From CAAGNP01 sp964611185 (GTDB taxonomy: Bacteria > Bacteroidota > Bacteroidia > Bacteroidales > UBA932), in contig CAZSXE010000001.1 in the NCBI GenBank assembly GCA_964611185.1, forward strand, positions 103,541-167,540: 64,000 nt of DNA. The letters are read 5' to 3'. The translations under genes were made by a program, and so were the position numbers. Below are positions 44,312 through 53,887 of the stretch, one piece after another. Under the pieces are notes generated by a model. The model was not told where the DNA came from. It made no database searches and was given only the letters and a program-made list of their open reading frames with translations. Positions within the stretch are counted from its first letter, which is position 1. The number at the start of each line of letters is the position of its first letter.

Positions 44312-45148
44312 TTAAGAAAAATCTTCTTTTAATGATTCAAGTTCAAGGTCGGCTACAATTTTATTGATTATAGTGGTAACTATCAAGTATATTTTTCCAT
44401 TTTCACTGTAATCTGCCGGACATACGAAATTAACACGCTGTTCAGAAAGGAGTTTTTCAACCTTTTTCTGATCTCGTATTTGAGGATTGAAAACTGCAAT
44501 CGAATTTCCTCCGAACTGTTTAACCAATTTCATACAAGGTATATCTGTCGCTCCGTCACCGAAATATATCATTCTTGCAAAGGGAACCGGACGCTTATTC
44601 TCGGGCAGATACTGATTTACAAGTTTGTGATCGCGAATACTGTGAACACCTTTATTGATTTTAAATAAAAATTGTGTTTTGGCAGTATAATCTACAGCCA
44701 CGGCAGGCCATGTGGCTACACCATTCTCATACAGAAAAGAGCAGGCAAATACTTTTTTAAATTCATGAAAAATAGATGACCCTTCAATCATCTCAATAAG
44801 GCCGGAAGAATTTATGTAGTGAACAATATTTACTCCTTTGCTTTCGCCATATTGATTGATCAAAGAAAACCACCTTTCCACACCTTTGTAGAGAGGTATT
44901 TGCGAACCAAACCTTTGAAAATCTTCGCGCTGAATCTTGATGTTTGCAGCTTTAGCTTCATCAAGCATCAATTTCATATAACACAATATCTCGCTTGCAT
45001 CCTGACTTTCAGATAATTCTGCACTTTTTTTCCAAAAGCCTTCCGGTTCTTTCCCAATGGCTTGGATAAAACCGAATTCCTGCATATTGCCGGGTGATAA
45101 AGTTCCGTCAAAATCGTAAATGAGCGCTACTGTGGGCTTTTGATTCAT
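44312..45148 (-). CDS. HAD-superfamily phosphatase
   Basis: This 278-residue cytoplasmic haloacid dehalogenase-like hydrolase has motif I DFDGTLSP with nucleophile Asp12 and acid Asp14, motif II YINSSGLIEMI, and motif IV FGDGATDIPCM. The large helical cap between residues about 20 and 110 resembles the phosphoserine-phosphatase-like branch. The substrate is not predictable. It starts 18-25 bases after a TATATTTG box and is followed after 2 bp by the AraC-like gene (2), so it may share its transcript. Confidence 0.8.
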   Translation of the reverse strand: MNQKPTVALIYDFDGTLSPGNMQEFGFIQAIGKEPEGFWKKSAELSESQDASEILCYMKLMLDEAKAANIKIQREDFQRFGSQIPLYKGVERWFSLINQYGESKGVNIVHYINSSGLIEMIEGSSIFHEFKKVFACSFLYENGVATWPAVAVDYTAKTQFLFKINKGVHSIRDHKLVNQYLPENKRPVPFARMIYFGDGATDIPCMKLVKQFGGNSIAVFNPQIRDQKKVEKLLSEQRVNFVCPADYSENGKIYLIVTTIINKIVADLELESLKEDFS

Positions 45149-45165
45149 ATATGATTAAATAATTA

Positions 45166-45173
45166 CAAATATA
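45166..45173 (-). promoter_or_regulatory. -7 box TATATTTG before the HAD phosphatase gene
   Basis: This minus-strand TAnnTTTG match lies 17 bases before ATG 45148. Confidence 0.45.
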
Positions 45174-45184
45174 GTTAAAAGAAA

Positions 45185-47458
45185 CTAAAATGGATAACCG
45201 ATACCGAATTGGAAAGCAGATCCTCCCCGTTTGAACCAGCTGTCAAAATTTTTCCAAGAAGAAGTAGATGGATCGTGAAGCTTGATTCCCCAGTCAAAAC
45301 GGATAACAACAAACTGTATATCAAGTCTTAATCCGAGCCCTGTATTAAAAGCAATTCCTTTTAAAAAATTATTTTTGGGTGACAGTTCGTGCTTCAACCA
45401 TACATTTCCGGCATCGAAAAATACAGCTCCGCGAAGTAACCAAAATAGGGGGAAGCGAAATTCAACATTGGCCTCGAATCTCATATCACCGTTTTGGTTC
45501 GGGATACTGAATGTAGTATCTACTTCAGAAATACCCGGTCCGATAGAACGAGCCTGCCATCCTCTAAGGCTATTGGCACCGCCGGCCCAAAACATTTTTT
45601 CAAAAGGAAGAGAGGTAGAATTGCCGTAGGCGAATCCTGCTCCGGCAAGTCCCCTCACTGCAATTGCGGAATTGTTATTTTTACCAAATTTCCATGTATA
45701 GACCAACGAAAGTTCTGCTCTTACATATTGAGAATAAGGTGAACCCCATATAGTATGGTAATTGGATGTATCGGTAGGCATTACTTTATTAAATGCACTG
45801 ATAAGATTACCGGCAACATCAAACTGCAAGTTTGCCTTGAAGTTGGATACTTTGGGATTGATCGACGGGTCAGTTAAAAATGAAAATGTATATGAACCTC
45901 CAAAATCAAAATGATCTCGATAAGAATCACGAACAAAAGGATTTTTTATCTTTTCATAAAAAGAAGAACTCATATTGCTCATTTTGACTATATTAAACCG
46001 AAGAGGGTTTATCTGATAAAACCATTTCTTACTCAAACTGTTCCAGCTGTATCCGAACTGAGCAGTAATCATATTTCTTGTGTATTCGGGACGCTTTTGA
46101 TAATTGTATGCAAAATTCAAGTCTGTCCTCGGAATCATTTTGTTAAAAATCTTGTCTGGAAGAAAAAGAAAAGTGGGAAAGCTGATACCCATAGATGCAC
46201 CGAATTCTGTGGAACGGATAGTGTCTTTTACAGCAAACTGGAAATTTCCCATCAAGGAAAGACTCAGCCATTCTCCTCCTCGAAAAATGTTTCTGTTATA
46301 ATACGATACTACGGGAGAAATACCTATAAGGCCCGTAGAATTGGTAGATGCCTCAAGATTAAGTTTATATCCCTGTACTTTGGATGGGATTAATTTAATG
46401 TTGCAATCTACAGTATCTGATGCTACCTGATCGATTGATACATTGATGCTGTTATAAACTCTCAGATTGGAAAGCCTCTGATATGTGTTATCAACCACAC
46501 TTTCTCGATAAAGAGAACCGGGAATAACTCGATTCATGTTTTCAAGAACTCCGGGACGCATTTTTAATTTTTTATCATATAAAATGATAATGTCGTTATA
46601 TCTGAGGGTGTCGAGAATCTGTTTTGCATTTTTACCTAATGAGGCCCTGTACCTGACAACATCTGATACAGGATATAGTGTCACTTTTCCTATATAAAAT
46701 CGTTTATGTGGTTTGGCATCTCTTTCGAGTTCATTTCTTGTATAATTCTCTATGCGTACTTCAAGGATGGCAGAATCTCTTATAGATAATGTATCGGCTT
46801 TAAAGAAGAAGTAATTTTTTGAAAATCCATAAAAACCATCGTCTCTAAAAATGGCTGCTGCTCTTTCCGATTCAGATTCAAGCAATTTTTCAGATAAAGG
46901 TAGCCCTCTCTTAATGAGAGAGTTAAGAGTGTCAGATAGATACTTGTCTCTTAAGAGAGAATCTCTGATAATATAGTTAATTTTTTTAATCGGAAATTGT
47001 TTTCCAAGAGTAACTTCGTAAATAACAGTGGCTTTCTTTTTTTCAGCGTATAGGCTATCGACAATTGATGATCCGTAATATCCGAGAAAATTGAGGTGGA
47101 TATTCATATTGTCTTTGCTTTTGTCCACCTGTTCCGGATCGAAAATTACCGGAGCTTGTCCTACCTTTTTAACAAAACGATCCCATCCGTTATTCTTGCC
47201 GTTGCTCCAGTTATATACATATATGAAAGGATTCCATTTACCTATAAAATAGGAATTGGGCTTTTGCTTTATATATGGTTGAATATCAGAAGCTTGATAA
47301 TTAGGGTATTGCGAATGGTTAGCTATTATAACCTTGTTCTCCTTTAATCTGAACGAACCGTCAGGCACAACCTTAACTGTGCTGCAAGAATTGAGAATCG
47401 TTGCTATTAGCAACAAGACAATCGCAATATTGGAAAACCCTCTCAGGGACATATTCAT
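45185..47458 (-). CDS. TamA/BamA-family outer-membrane lipoprotein (TamL-like)
   Basis: This Omp85-family protein of about 757 residues is read from ATG 47458; the ATG at 47542 would place a polar/hydrophobic stretch before the signal. The chosen start gives a lipoprotein signal with lipobox ILNSC. POTRA-like repeats follow (KKINYIIRD, FYIGKVTLYPVSD, LRVYNSINVSI), then a 16-strand-type barrel with GWQARSIGPG (the Omp85 RGF/Y-like loop region) and a C-terminal FGIGYPF. Lipidated TamA homologues occur in Bacteroidetes and are thought to work with TamB in outer-membrane biogenesis; no tamB is adjacent here. Confidence 0.82.
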   Translation of the reverse strand: MNMSLRGFSNIAIVLLLIATILNSCSTVKVVPDGSFRLKENKVIIANHSQYPNYQASDIQPYIKQKPNSYFIGKWNPFIYVYNWSNGKNNGWDRFVKKVGQAPVIFDPEQVDKSKDNMNIHLNFLGYYGSSIVDSLYAEKKKATVIYEVTLGKQFPIKKINYIIRDSLLRDKYLSDTLNSLIKRGLPLSEKLLESESERAAAIFRDDGFYGFSKNYFFFKADTLSIRDSAILEVRIENYTRNELERDAKPHKRFYIGKVTLYPVSDVVRYRASLGKNAKQILDTLRYNDIIILYDKKLKMRPGVLENMNRVIPGSLYRESVVDNTYQRLSNLRVYNSINVSIDQVASDTVDCNIKLIPSKVQGYKLNLEASTNSTGLIGISPVVSYYNRNIFRGGEWLSLSLMGNFQFAVKDTIRSTEFGASMGISFPTFLFLPDKIFNKMIPRTDLNFAYNYQKRPEYTRNMITAQFGYSWNSLSKKWFYQINPLRFNIVKMSNMSSSFYEKIKNPFVRDSYRDHFDFGGSYTFSFLTDPSINPKVSNFKANLQFDVAGNLISAFNKVMPTDTSNYHTIWGSPYSQYVRAELSLVYTWKFGKNNNSAIAVRGLAGAGFAYGNSTSLPFEKMFWAGGANSLRGWQARSIGPGISEVDTTFSIPNQNGDMRFEANVEFRFPLFWLLRGAVFFDAGNVWLKHELSPKNNFLKGIAFNTGLGLRLDIQFVVIRFDWGIKLHDPSTSSWKNFDSWFKRGGSAFQFGIGYPF

Positions 47459-47470
47459 TTTTTTAATATG

Positions 47471-47478
47471 CAAAAATA
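47471..47478 (-). promoter_or_regulatory. -7 box TATTTTTG before the TamL-like gene
   Basis: This minus-strand match to TAnnTTTG lies 12 bases before ATG 47458 and supports that start. Confidence 0.4.
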
Positions 47479-47510
47479 AGATTTTTAATATGTAAATAAA
47501 AATTGTTGAA

Positions 47511-47518
47511 TATATTTG
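47511..47518 (+). promoter_or_regulatory. -7 box TATATTTG before the arginine decarboxylase gene
   Basis: This perfect TAnnTTTG on the plus strand gives a leader of about 65 nt to ATG 47587. It is divergent from the box at 47471. Confidence 0.45.
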
Positions 47519-47586
47519 CACAATAAAAATAACCGAGTACATCGGATTTTACTTTTTTTACACAAGTAACTTACTTACATATTGAA

Positions 47587-48984
47587 ATGAAGAACAAATA
47601 TATCGATTTAGTTGAGCAATCATTTGAGTTTCCGCAAGACGAATTTTGCGTAAATGATGGTAATCTTCTTTTTCATGACATTCCGATTATGGATGTTATC
47701 GAACAGTACGGAACTCCATTAAAGATTTCATATCTGCCCAAAATCTCTTCTCAAATACAAAAAGCAAAGAGAATGTTTAATGTGGCTATGGCCAAAGTGG
47801 ATTATAAAGGGAGTTATCATTACTGTTATTGTACAAAAAGTTCACATTTTTCTTTTGTTTTGCAAGAAGCACTCAAAAATGACATTCACATCGAAACATC
47901 TTCTGCTTTTGATTTTAACCTGATCGAATCTCTTTATGATGAAGGGGTTGTGAATAAGGATTTATTCATAATATGTAACGGATATAAGAAAGATTCATAT
48001 ATCGAAAATATTGCCTCATTTATCAATAACGGATGGCATAATACAATTTCCATTCTCGATAATATGTCAGAATTCGATCATCTCGATGCTGCAATTTCAG
48101 AACCTATAAGAATAGGTATCCGGATTGCTTCTGAAGAGGAGCCAAAATTTGAATTTTATACATCAAGGCTTGGGATAAGGTATTCTGATATTATCCCTTT
48201 TTACACAGATAAGATCAGTCAAAATAAGAAGTTTTCACTTAAAATGCTCCATTTTTTCATTAATACAGGGATAAGGGATAATGCTTATTATTGGAACGAA
48301 TTAGCCAAATGTGTCCAGGTGTATTGCGATCTTAAGAGTATTTGCCCGGAGCTTGATTCATTAAATATAGGTGGGGGTTTTCCTATCAAAAATTCACTTG
48401 CCATGGATTACGAGTATGAATATATGGCAGAAGAGGTTGTGGGGCAGATTAAAAGTATATGCGACCAAAGAGGTGTAAGAGAACCGAATATTTTTACTGA
48501 GTTTGGTTCATTTACAGTAGGTGAAAGCGGCGCTACTATATTCTCCATCCTTGATGTCAAGCAGCAAAACGACAGAGAAAGATGGTATATGATAGATGGT
48601 TCGTTTATGACTTCACTTCCCGATACATGGGGAATTAAGCAAAGATTTATTCTCCTTCCGATAAATAAATGGGGAAGTGAGTACCAAAGGGTCTTTTTAG
48701 GCGGGTTGACCTGTGATAGTCAAGACTATTATAACGCTGAAGCTCACGCAAATGCGATATTTCTTCCTAAAGTGGAAAATTGCAGAGAAGATCCTCTTTA
48801 TATAGGTTTCTTTCACACTGGTGCATATCAGGAATCTATTGCAGGATACGGAGGTATTCAGCATTGCCTCCAACCATATCCGAAGCTGATTATCATAGAT
48901 AAGGACGAAAATGGTGAATATTTCACAAAATTGTTCAGCAAAGAGCAGACCTATAAGTCAATGCTAAAAATACTCGGATATTGA
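47587..48984 (+). CDS. speA: Arginine decarboxylase-like PLP enzyme (alanine-racemase fold, short form)
   Basis: This is a fold-type III PLP decarboxylase of 465 residues, probably making agmatine from arginine for polyamine synthesis in the cytoplasm. The PLP lysine is Lys84 in YCTKSSH, the PLP phosphate-binding loop is NIGGGFPI near residue 260, and the substrate-contacting C-terminal domain has GLTCDSQDYY and GAYQES. It is shorter than the Enterobacterial SpeA (about 650) and resembles the compact Bacteroidetes form. Other family decarboxylases (ornithine, diaminopimelate, carboxynorspermidine) share the fold, so specificity is inferred. The TrmH-type methyltransferase gene follows after 1 bp. 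Confidence 0.75.
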   Translation: MKNKYIDLVEQSFEFPQDEFCVNDGNLLFHDIPIMDVIEQYGTPLKISYLPKISSQIQKAKRMFNVAMAKVDYKGSYHYCYCTKSSHFSFVLQEALKNDIHIETSSAFDFNLIESLYDEGVVNKDLFIICNGYKKDSYIENIASFINNGWHNTISILDNMSEFDHLDAAISEPIRIGIRIASEEEPKFEFYTSRLGIRYSDIIPFYTDKISQNKKFSLKMLHFFINTGIRDNAYYWNELAKCVQVYCDLKSICPELDSLNIGGGFPIKNSLAMDYEYEYMAEEVVGQIKSICDQRGVREPNIFTEFGSFTVGESGATIFSILDVKQQNDRERWYMIDGSFMTSLPDTWGIKQRFILLPINKWGSEYQRVFLGGLTCDSQDYYNAEAHANAIFLPKVENCREDPLYIGFFHTGAYQESIAGYGGIQHCLQPYPKLIIIDKDENGEYFTKLFSKEQTYKSMLKILGY

Positions 48985-48985
48985 T

Positions 48986-49714
48986 ATGCTATCAAAAGGA
49001 GATATAAAGTATATTCGTTCTCTGTCACAGAAAAAATTTCGCGATATGGAACGGGTATTTATCGTGGAAGGGGACAAAATGGTTAAGGAAGCTTTAAATT
49101 CATCTTATGAAGTGCTGAATGTTTATAAAATTGAAGATATAGGGGAGGAGACTATGTCAAGAATTTCTCTACTTTCTTCCCCTTCTCCCTCCCTTGCATT
49201 GGTAAAAATGCCAAATTCAGATAATAAAGAATATGATATTACCGCTCTTTCTTTAGCATTGGATTCAATCCGCGATCCTGGAAATCTCGGCACCATTATC
49301 CGTATTGCCGACTGGTTTGGTATAGATACTGTGTTTTGTTCCGAAGATTGTGTGGAACTGTATAATCCCAAAACCATTCAAGCTACAATGGGTGCTATTT
49401 TCAGAAAGCGAGTGATTTACATAGACTTAAATATGGTGATTTCGAGGTACATACAATCAAAGATTCCGGTATATGGAACATTTCTCGATGGAGAAAACAT
49501 TTATAATCAGTCACTTAGCTCTCGAAATGCACTCATTGTGATGGGAAGTGAGAATAATGGTATTTCAGAAGAACTCTCCTTAAAAATTTCCAATAGAATT
49601 TTGGTTCCTTCTTATTCAAACAATGGCCACACTTCAGAATCACTGAATGTGGCCATCGCTACAGCTGTGGTGTGTGCTGAATTCAGACGGATCGAACAAG
49701 TGTCTCGGGATTAA
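48986..49714 (+). CDS. TrmH/SpoU-family RNA 2'-O-methyltransferase
   Basis: This is a SPOUT-fold methyltransferase of 242 residues acting on rRNA or tRNA ribose. An N-terminal substrate-binding part (KKFRDMERVFIVEGDKMV) is followed by the knotted domain: motif 1 DSIRDPGNLGTIIR, motif 2 IVMGSENNGIS and motif 3 PSYSNNGHTSESLNVAIATA. This matches the RlmB/TrmH group of larger SpoU proteins. The target nucleotide is unknown. It starts 1 bp after the decarboxylase gene and its 3' end overlaps the convergent nagB-like gene by 4 bp. Confidence 0.9.
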   Translation: MLSKGDIKYIRSLSQKKFRDMERVFIVEGDKMVKEALNSSYEVLNVYKIEDIGEETMSRISLLSSPSPSLALVKMPNSDNKEYDITALSLALDSIRDPGNLGTIIRIADWFGIDTVFCSEDCVELYNPKTIQATMGAIFRKRVIYIDLNMVISRYIQSKIPVYGTFLDGENIYNQSLSSRNALIVMGSENNGISEELSLKISNRILVPSYSNNGHTSESLNVAIATAVVCAEFRRIEQVSRD

Positions 49715-51615
49715 TAATTGTATCTTACGAACAACTCTATCGCCTGATACTCAGCCATTCCCAATTTATCAAATATCTCTGCCGTGTTGTGATTTCTCTC
49801 TTCGGCTCTGAGCCAAAATTCACGAATGTCTGAGCCTGGGAATCTCGGACGGTCTTTCTGTGACTGATGACGGAAGATGGCTTCACGCTTAATGTTTACT
49901 TCTTCAGGTGAAAGGGGGACTGCCATATCTGCTTCTGCTACATCCCATTCCTGCCATGCACCTCTATATAGCCATACTCTACAATCTTTCAGCCATTCTG
50001 CTTTTTGTTTTTTAAGCTCTTTCAAAGCCTCGAGTACAGCCATCAGGCATACTCTGTGAGTACCGTGAGGGTCGCTTAAATCTCCGGCAGCAAAAATTTG
50101 GTGAGGCTTAATGGATTCGAGAAGATCTTTAACAATGATAATATCCTTTTTACCGAGCGGTTTCTTTTTAATGCCACCAGTTTCGTAGAAAGGAAGGTTA
50201 AGAAAATGTACCCTTTCATCAGGAATTCCCAAATAACGACAGGCTGATGTGGCTTCTCCTCTTCTGATGGCAGCTTTGATCTCAAGAACATCTTTCGGAT
50301 CGGGATCACCCGGATGTTTTTCATTTAATTCCTTAACTACTTTACTGTATATAGCATCAACACCCTTAGGATCTCCTCCATAGATTTTGGCAGCTTCTTT
50401 CAAAAAGTCGAGAAATCTGATAACATCGTGATCAAAAACTGCAATATTGCCTGAAGTTTCGTATGCCAAATTAACAATGTGCCCCTGTGAAGAGAGACGA
50501 GCTACTGTCCCTCCCATGGAAATAACATCATCATCGGGGTGGGGAGAGAATACTACGACACGTTTGGGATAGGGTAGGGCTCTTTCAGGTCTTGTGGTAT
50601 CATCAGCATCGGGCTTTCCGCCCGGCCATCCGGAAATAGTGTGCTGAAGTTCATTGAAAATTTTGATATTTAAATCACTTGCAGGCCCTTTTCTCGTAAT
50701 AAGATCGGACATTCCGTTATCATTATAATCTCTTTCTGTCAGTTTAAGGATAGGTTTATTGAGCTTCTTACAAAGCCAAAATACAGCTTTTCTTATCAAA
50801 TAATCGGTCCATTCGCAGTCATCAGTCAGCCATGGGCTCTTTATTCTTGTGAGTTCAGCGGAGGCCGCATCATCTATATATATTTCAATATCGGGATGAT
50901 TTTGAAGAAAAGTTAACGGCTGCTGATCGTTAATATCTCCTTCCACCATTTTTTTAACCGAAAGAGCTTTACCCTCTCCCCAAGCCATATAAAAAATCTT
51001 CTTGGCGGAAAGAATAGTATCGATACCCATGGTTAAAGCATGTAGAGGAACAAATTCAACTCCAAAAAAATCGCTCGAGGCATCTACTCTTGATGAATAG
51101 TTAAGGGTAATGGGGCGAGTGTGCGAATTAAGATGTGATCCGGGCTCATTAAATCCCATATTAGAGATGAGCATGATATCTATCCCACCCAATTTACGAA
51201 TGAGCCTTTCGTACTCTTCACAATGATCTCTTATTTTCGATTCATCAATGGAAGAATCGAGGCAATGAATATTTTCGGGCAAAATATCTACATGATCGAA
51301 AAGATATTCTTTTAAAAATCTGTAATGACTTTGGATTTCGTTTCTTCCCAAGGGATAAAATTCATCAAGAGAGAAAACTACCACATTTTTAAAACTGATT
51401 TGATTCGCTTTATAAGCTTTTACCAGTTCGTCATATACTTGAGCACAAGTACCGGAGGCAGAGAGACCAAGCACACATTTCTGAGAAGAATGTGCTTTAT
51501 CTCTGATGGTGAGCAAAATCTTGTCAGCAACCAATTGAGAAGCATCGGCTGCATCACTGAAAATCGATACGGGTAATTTTTCGTATCTTTTCGTAAAATC
51601 TGATGAGAAATCCAT
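49711..51615 (-). CDS. Glucosamine-6-phosphate deaminase-like domain fused to PIG-L deacetylase-like domain
   Basis: This two-domain protein has about 634 residues from ATG 51615; the longer frame starts from TTG. The N-terminal half (about 1-270) is NagB/GPI-isomerase-like: SASGTC phosphate loop and FSLDEFYPL with the aspartate equivalent to E. coli Asp72. The usual DGHIAFNEP is instead ISNMGFNEPG, so the positions equivalent to Asp141 and His143 are Ile and Asn. The C-terminal half (about 370-634) is a PIG-L/LmbE zinc deacetylase: SPHPDDDVISMGG and DPHGTHR. The fusion suggests deacetylation plus deamination or isomerisation of amino sugars. It follows kdsA on the minus strand. Confidence 0.85.
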   Translation of the reverse strand: MDFSSDFTKRYEKLPVSIFSDAADASQLVADKILLTIRDKAHSSQKCVLGLSASGTCAQVYDELVKAYKANQISFKNVVVFSLDEFYPLGRNEIQSHYRFLKEYLFDHVDILPENIHCLDSSIDESKIRDHCEEYERLIRKLGGIDIMLISNMGFNEPGSHLNSHTRPITLNYSSRVDASSDFFGVEFVPLHALTMGIDTILSAKKIFYMAWGEGKALSVKKMVEGDINDQQPLTFLQNHPDIEIYIDDAASAELTRIKSPWLTDDCEWTDYLIRKAVFWLCKKLNKPILKLTERDYNDNGMSDLITRKGPASDLNIKIFNELQHTISGWPGGKPDADDTTRPERALPYPKRVVVFSPHPDDDVISMGGTVARLSSQGHIVNLAYETSGNIAVFDHDVIRFLDFLKEAAKIYGGDPKGVDAIYSKVVKELNEKHPGDPDPKDVLEIKAAIRRGEATSACRYLGIPDERVHFLNLPFYETGGIKKKPLGKKDIIIVKDLLESIKPHQIFAAGDLSDPHGTHRVCLMAVLEALKELKKQKAEWLKDCRVWLYRGAWQEWDVAEADMAVPLSPEEVNIKREAIFRHQSQKDRPRFPGSDIREFWLRAEERNHNTAEIFDKLGMAEYQAIELFVRYNY

Positions 51616-51635
51616 TATGTTATAATTAAAAATTT

Positions 51636-52454
51636 TCAAATAATCGCTTTCCTTATAGGTAGAAGCTGTTTCAATAAATCCTCGAGTAAATTCAGTTTGA
51701 GCATATTCGCTCCGTCAGATTTAGCCGAAGTAGGATCCGGATGTGTCTCTACAAATATTCCATCCACTCCTGCTGCAATTCCGGCTCGCGCAATAGTGGC
51801 TATCATTTCAGGTTTTCCTCCTGTCACTCCGGAGGACTGGTTTGGTTCCTGAAGAGAGTGTGTAACATCCAAAACAACAGGGTAGCCAAATGACTGCATC
51901 ACAGGAATGCCTCTGAAATCTACAACCAAATCGGAATATCCGAATTGAGTGCCTCTATCAGTTAAAATAATATTATTATTACCCAATTTCGATACTTTTT
52001 CAGCAGCAAATTTCATGGAAGCAGGGGAGAGGAACTGTCCCTTTTTAATGTTAACATATTTGCCGGTTTGAGAAGCCGCTTCGAGTAGCTCCGTTTGTCT
52101 GCAAAGAAAAGCTGGAATCTGAAGAATATCAACATCGTATGAGGCTGCCAAGGAGGCTTCTTGGGGAAGATGTATATCGGTTAACACAGGTATTTTATAA
52201 TCTTCTTTCAAGGATTGGAGAATCTCAAGCCCATTCTCATCCCCTATGCCGGTAAATGAGTCGAATCGAGATCGGTTGGCTTTCTTATAAGATGCTTTGA
52301 AAATAAAAGGGAGAGAGTATTTATCGGCAAGTTCTGCAATAGAAGAGGCAATTTTTCTGGTAATTTCTTCACCTTCTATTACACAGGGACCTGCAATGAG
52401 AAAAAAATTATTTTCTTTATTTTCCCTTAAATATTTGATGTTTTTTATCTCCAT
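51636..52454 (-). CDS. kdsA: 3-deoxy-8-phosphooctulonate synthase
   Basis: This enzyme condenses phosphoenolpyruvate with arabinose 5-phosphate to Kdo 8-phosphate, for lipopolysaccharide inner core. The 272-residue TIM barrel shows AGPCVIEGEE near 21, KASYKKANR (PEP-binding), TDIHLPQEA, KKGQFLSP, and ETHPDP near the C terminus. It supports a Gram-negative envelope. It lies 30 bp after rarA and 20 bp before the nagB-like gene on the minus strand. Confidence 0.96.
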   Translation of the reverse strand: MEIKNIKYLRENKENNFFLIAGPCVIEGEEITRKIASSIAELADKYSLPFIFKASYKKANRSRFDSFTGIGDENGLEILQSLKEDYKIPVLTDIHLPQEASLAASYDVDILQIPAFLCRQTELLEAASQTGKYVNIKKGQFLSPASMKFAAEKVSKLGNNNIILTDRGTQFGYSDLVVDFRGIPVMQSFGYPVVLDVTHSLQEPNQSSGVTGGKPEMIATIARAGIAAGVDGIFVETHPDPTSAKSDGANMLKLNLLEDLLKQLLPIRKAII

Positions 52455-52484
52455 AAATAATAATGCAAATTTAACAATTTTACC

Positions 52485-53780
52485 TTAGTATCTATATTTT
52501 TCCCATACTTTTTTAAGTTTGGTCCTGATATCCTTCTCTTTTGAATTGTCACCCGGTTCATAAAATTTGGTTCCGGACAGATTTTCAGGAAGAAATTCCT
52601 GTTCCACGAAATTTCCTTCAAAATCGTGGGCATATTTATAATCCTTTCCATATCCGAGCTCTTTCATTAGAGAGGTAGGGGCATTTCTGAGGTGGAGTGG
52701 AACAGGGGAGGTGTCTCCTTTTTTAATCTGGTCAAGGGCACTATCTATCGCAATTATGGCAGAGTTGCTCTTTGGGGATGTAGCAAGATAAAGTGCACAT
52801 TCCGAGAGGATTATACGCGCTTCCGGCATACCTATTTTATGTATGGCATCGAAGGTGGATTGCGCAAGCAACAGAGCATTCGGATTTGCTAGGCCAATAT
52901 CCTCGGAAGCAAGTATAATCATCCTTCTTGCAATAAACAGAGGATCTTCTCCTCCGGAGAGCATTCTCGCCATCCAGTAAATCGCACCGTTGGGGTCGGA
53001 CCCGCGAAGACTTTTAATAAATGCCGATATAATATCGTAATGTTGTTCACCACCTTTGTCATATATGGAGATATTTTCTTGAAGCTTGTCGGCAACCAAC
53101 GAGTCTGTTATGGTGATGGTATCATCAGAAGGATAGCACGAAACTATTATTTCGATAATATTTAACAATTTTCGTGCATCTCCGCCCGAGAAGCGATATA
53201 AAGCATCTTTTTCTTTAATTATTATACGCCTCTCTTTCAAGAACTTGTCTTGGGTCAAAGCTCTATCTAAAAGTATATCTAAGTCTTTTATTTCAAGCGA
53301 TTTAAGGACATATACCTGACAGCGAGAAAGGAGAGGGGTTATGACCTCGAAAGAGGGATTTTCAGTGGTAGCGCCAATTAATGTAACAGTTCCCGTCTCC
53401 ACAGCACCCAAAAGAGCGTCCTGCTGAGATTTGGAAAATCTGTGTATTTCATCAATAAAGAGAATGGGCGATCCTTTTGAAAATATTGAGTTTTGTTTCG
53501 CTTTATCAAAAATTTCCCGAAGGTCTTTAACACCCGAATTTATGGCAGATAAGGTATAAAATTCTCTATCAAGAGATGATGCAATAATCTGTGCAAGTGT
53601 GGTTTTCCCAACTCCGGGAGGCCCCCACAGTATAAATGATGTTATATTCCCCGTTTGAATCATCTTCCTCAATATAGAATTTTCTCCCACCAAATGTTCC
53701 TGTCCTACATATTCGTCCAAAGAGTGAGGTCTCATCCTTTCTGGTAACGGGGAAGATGGTGTTAAGTCACTATTTAACAT
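52485..53780 (-). CDS. rarA: Replication-associated recombination protein A (MgsA/RarA AAA ATPase)
   Basis: This AAA+ ATPase related to clamp loaders acts at stalled replication forks. The 431 residues have Walker A WGPPGVGKT at 52-60, Walker B LFIDEIHRFSK, sensor 1 IGATTENPSF, sensor 2 ARKLLN, and the MgsA C-terminal domain with MARMLSGGEDPLFIARR and PLHLRNAPT. Length fits the family. It starts the minus-strand run with kdsA and nagB-like, divergent from rlmD. Confidence 0.95.
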   Translation of the reverse strand: MLNSDLTPSSPLPERMRPHSLDEYVGQEHLVGENSILRKMIQTGNITSFILWGPPGVGKTTLAQIIASSLDREFYTLSAINSGVKDLREIFDKAKQNSIFSKGSPILFIDEIHRFSKSQQDALLGAVETGTVTLIGATTENPSFEVITPLLSRCQVYVLKSLEIKDLDILLDRALTQDKFLKERRIIIKEKDALYRFSGGDARKLLNIIEIIVSCYPSDDTITITDSLVADKLQENISIYDKGGEQHYDIISAFIKSLRGSDPNGAIYWMARMLSGGEDPLFIARRMIILASEDIGLANPNALLLAQSTFDAIHKIGMPEARIILSECALYLATSPKSNSAIIAIDSALDQIKKGDTSPVPLHLRNAPTSLMKELGYGKDYKYAHDFEGNFVEQEFLPENLSGTKFYEPGDNSKEKDIRTKLKKVWEKYRY

Positions 53781-53836
53781 AATATAAATTGTGTAAAAAG
53801 TTAGCTATTATTTTTTAATTATGCAAATATTTAATT

Positions 53837-53887
53837 TATATTTGGTGCGAATTTAGAAATAAAAAGGGAAATATCTTTTTACCTTTG
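53837..53887 (+). promoter_or_regulatory. Two -7 boxes before rlmD
   Basis: TATATTTG (53837-53844) and TACCTTTG (53880-53887) both match TAnnTTTG on the plus strand. The second ends five bases before the rlmD ATG and would give a nearly leaderless transcript; the first gives a leader of about 45 nt. Confidence 0.45.
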
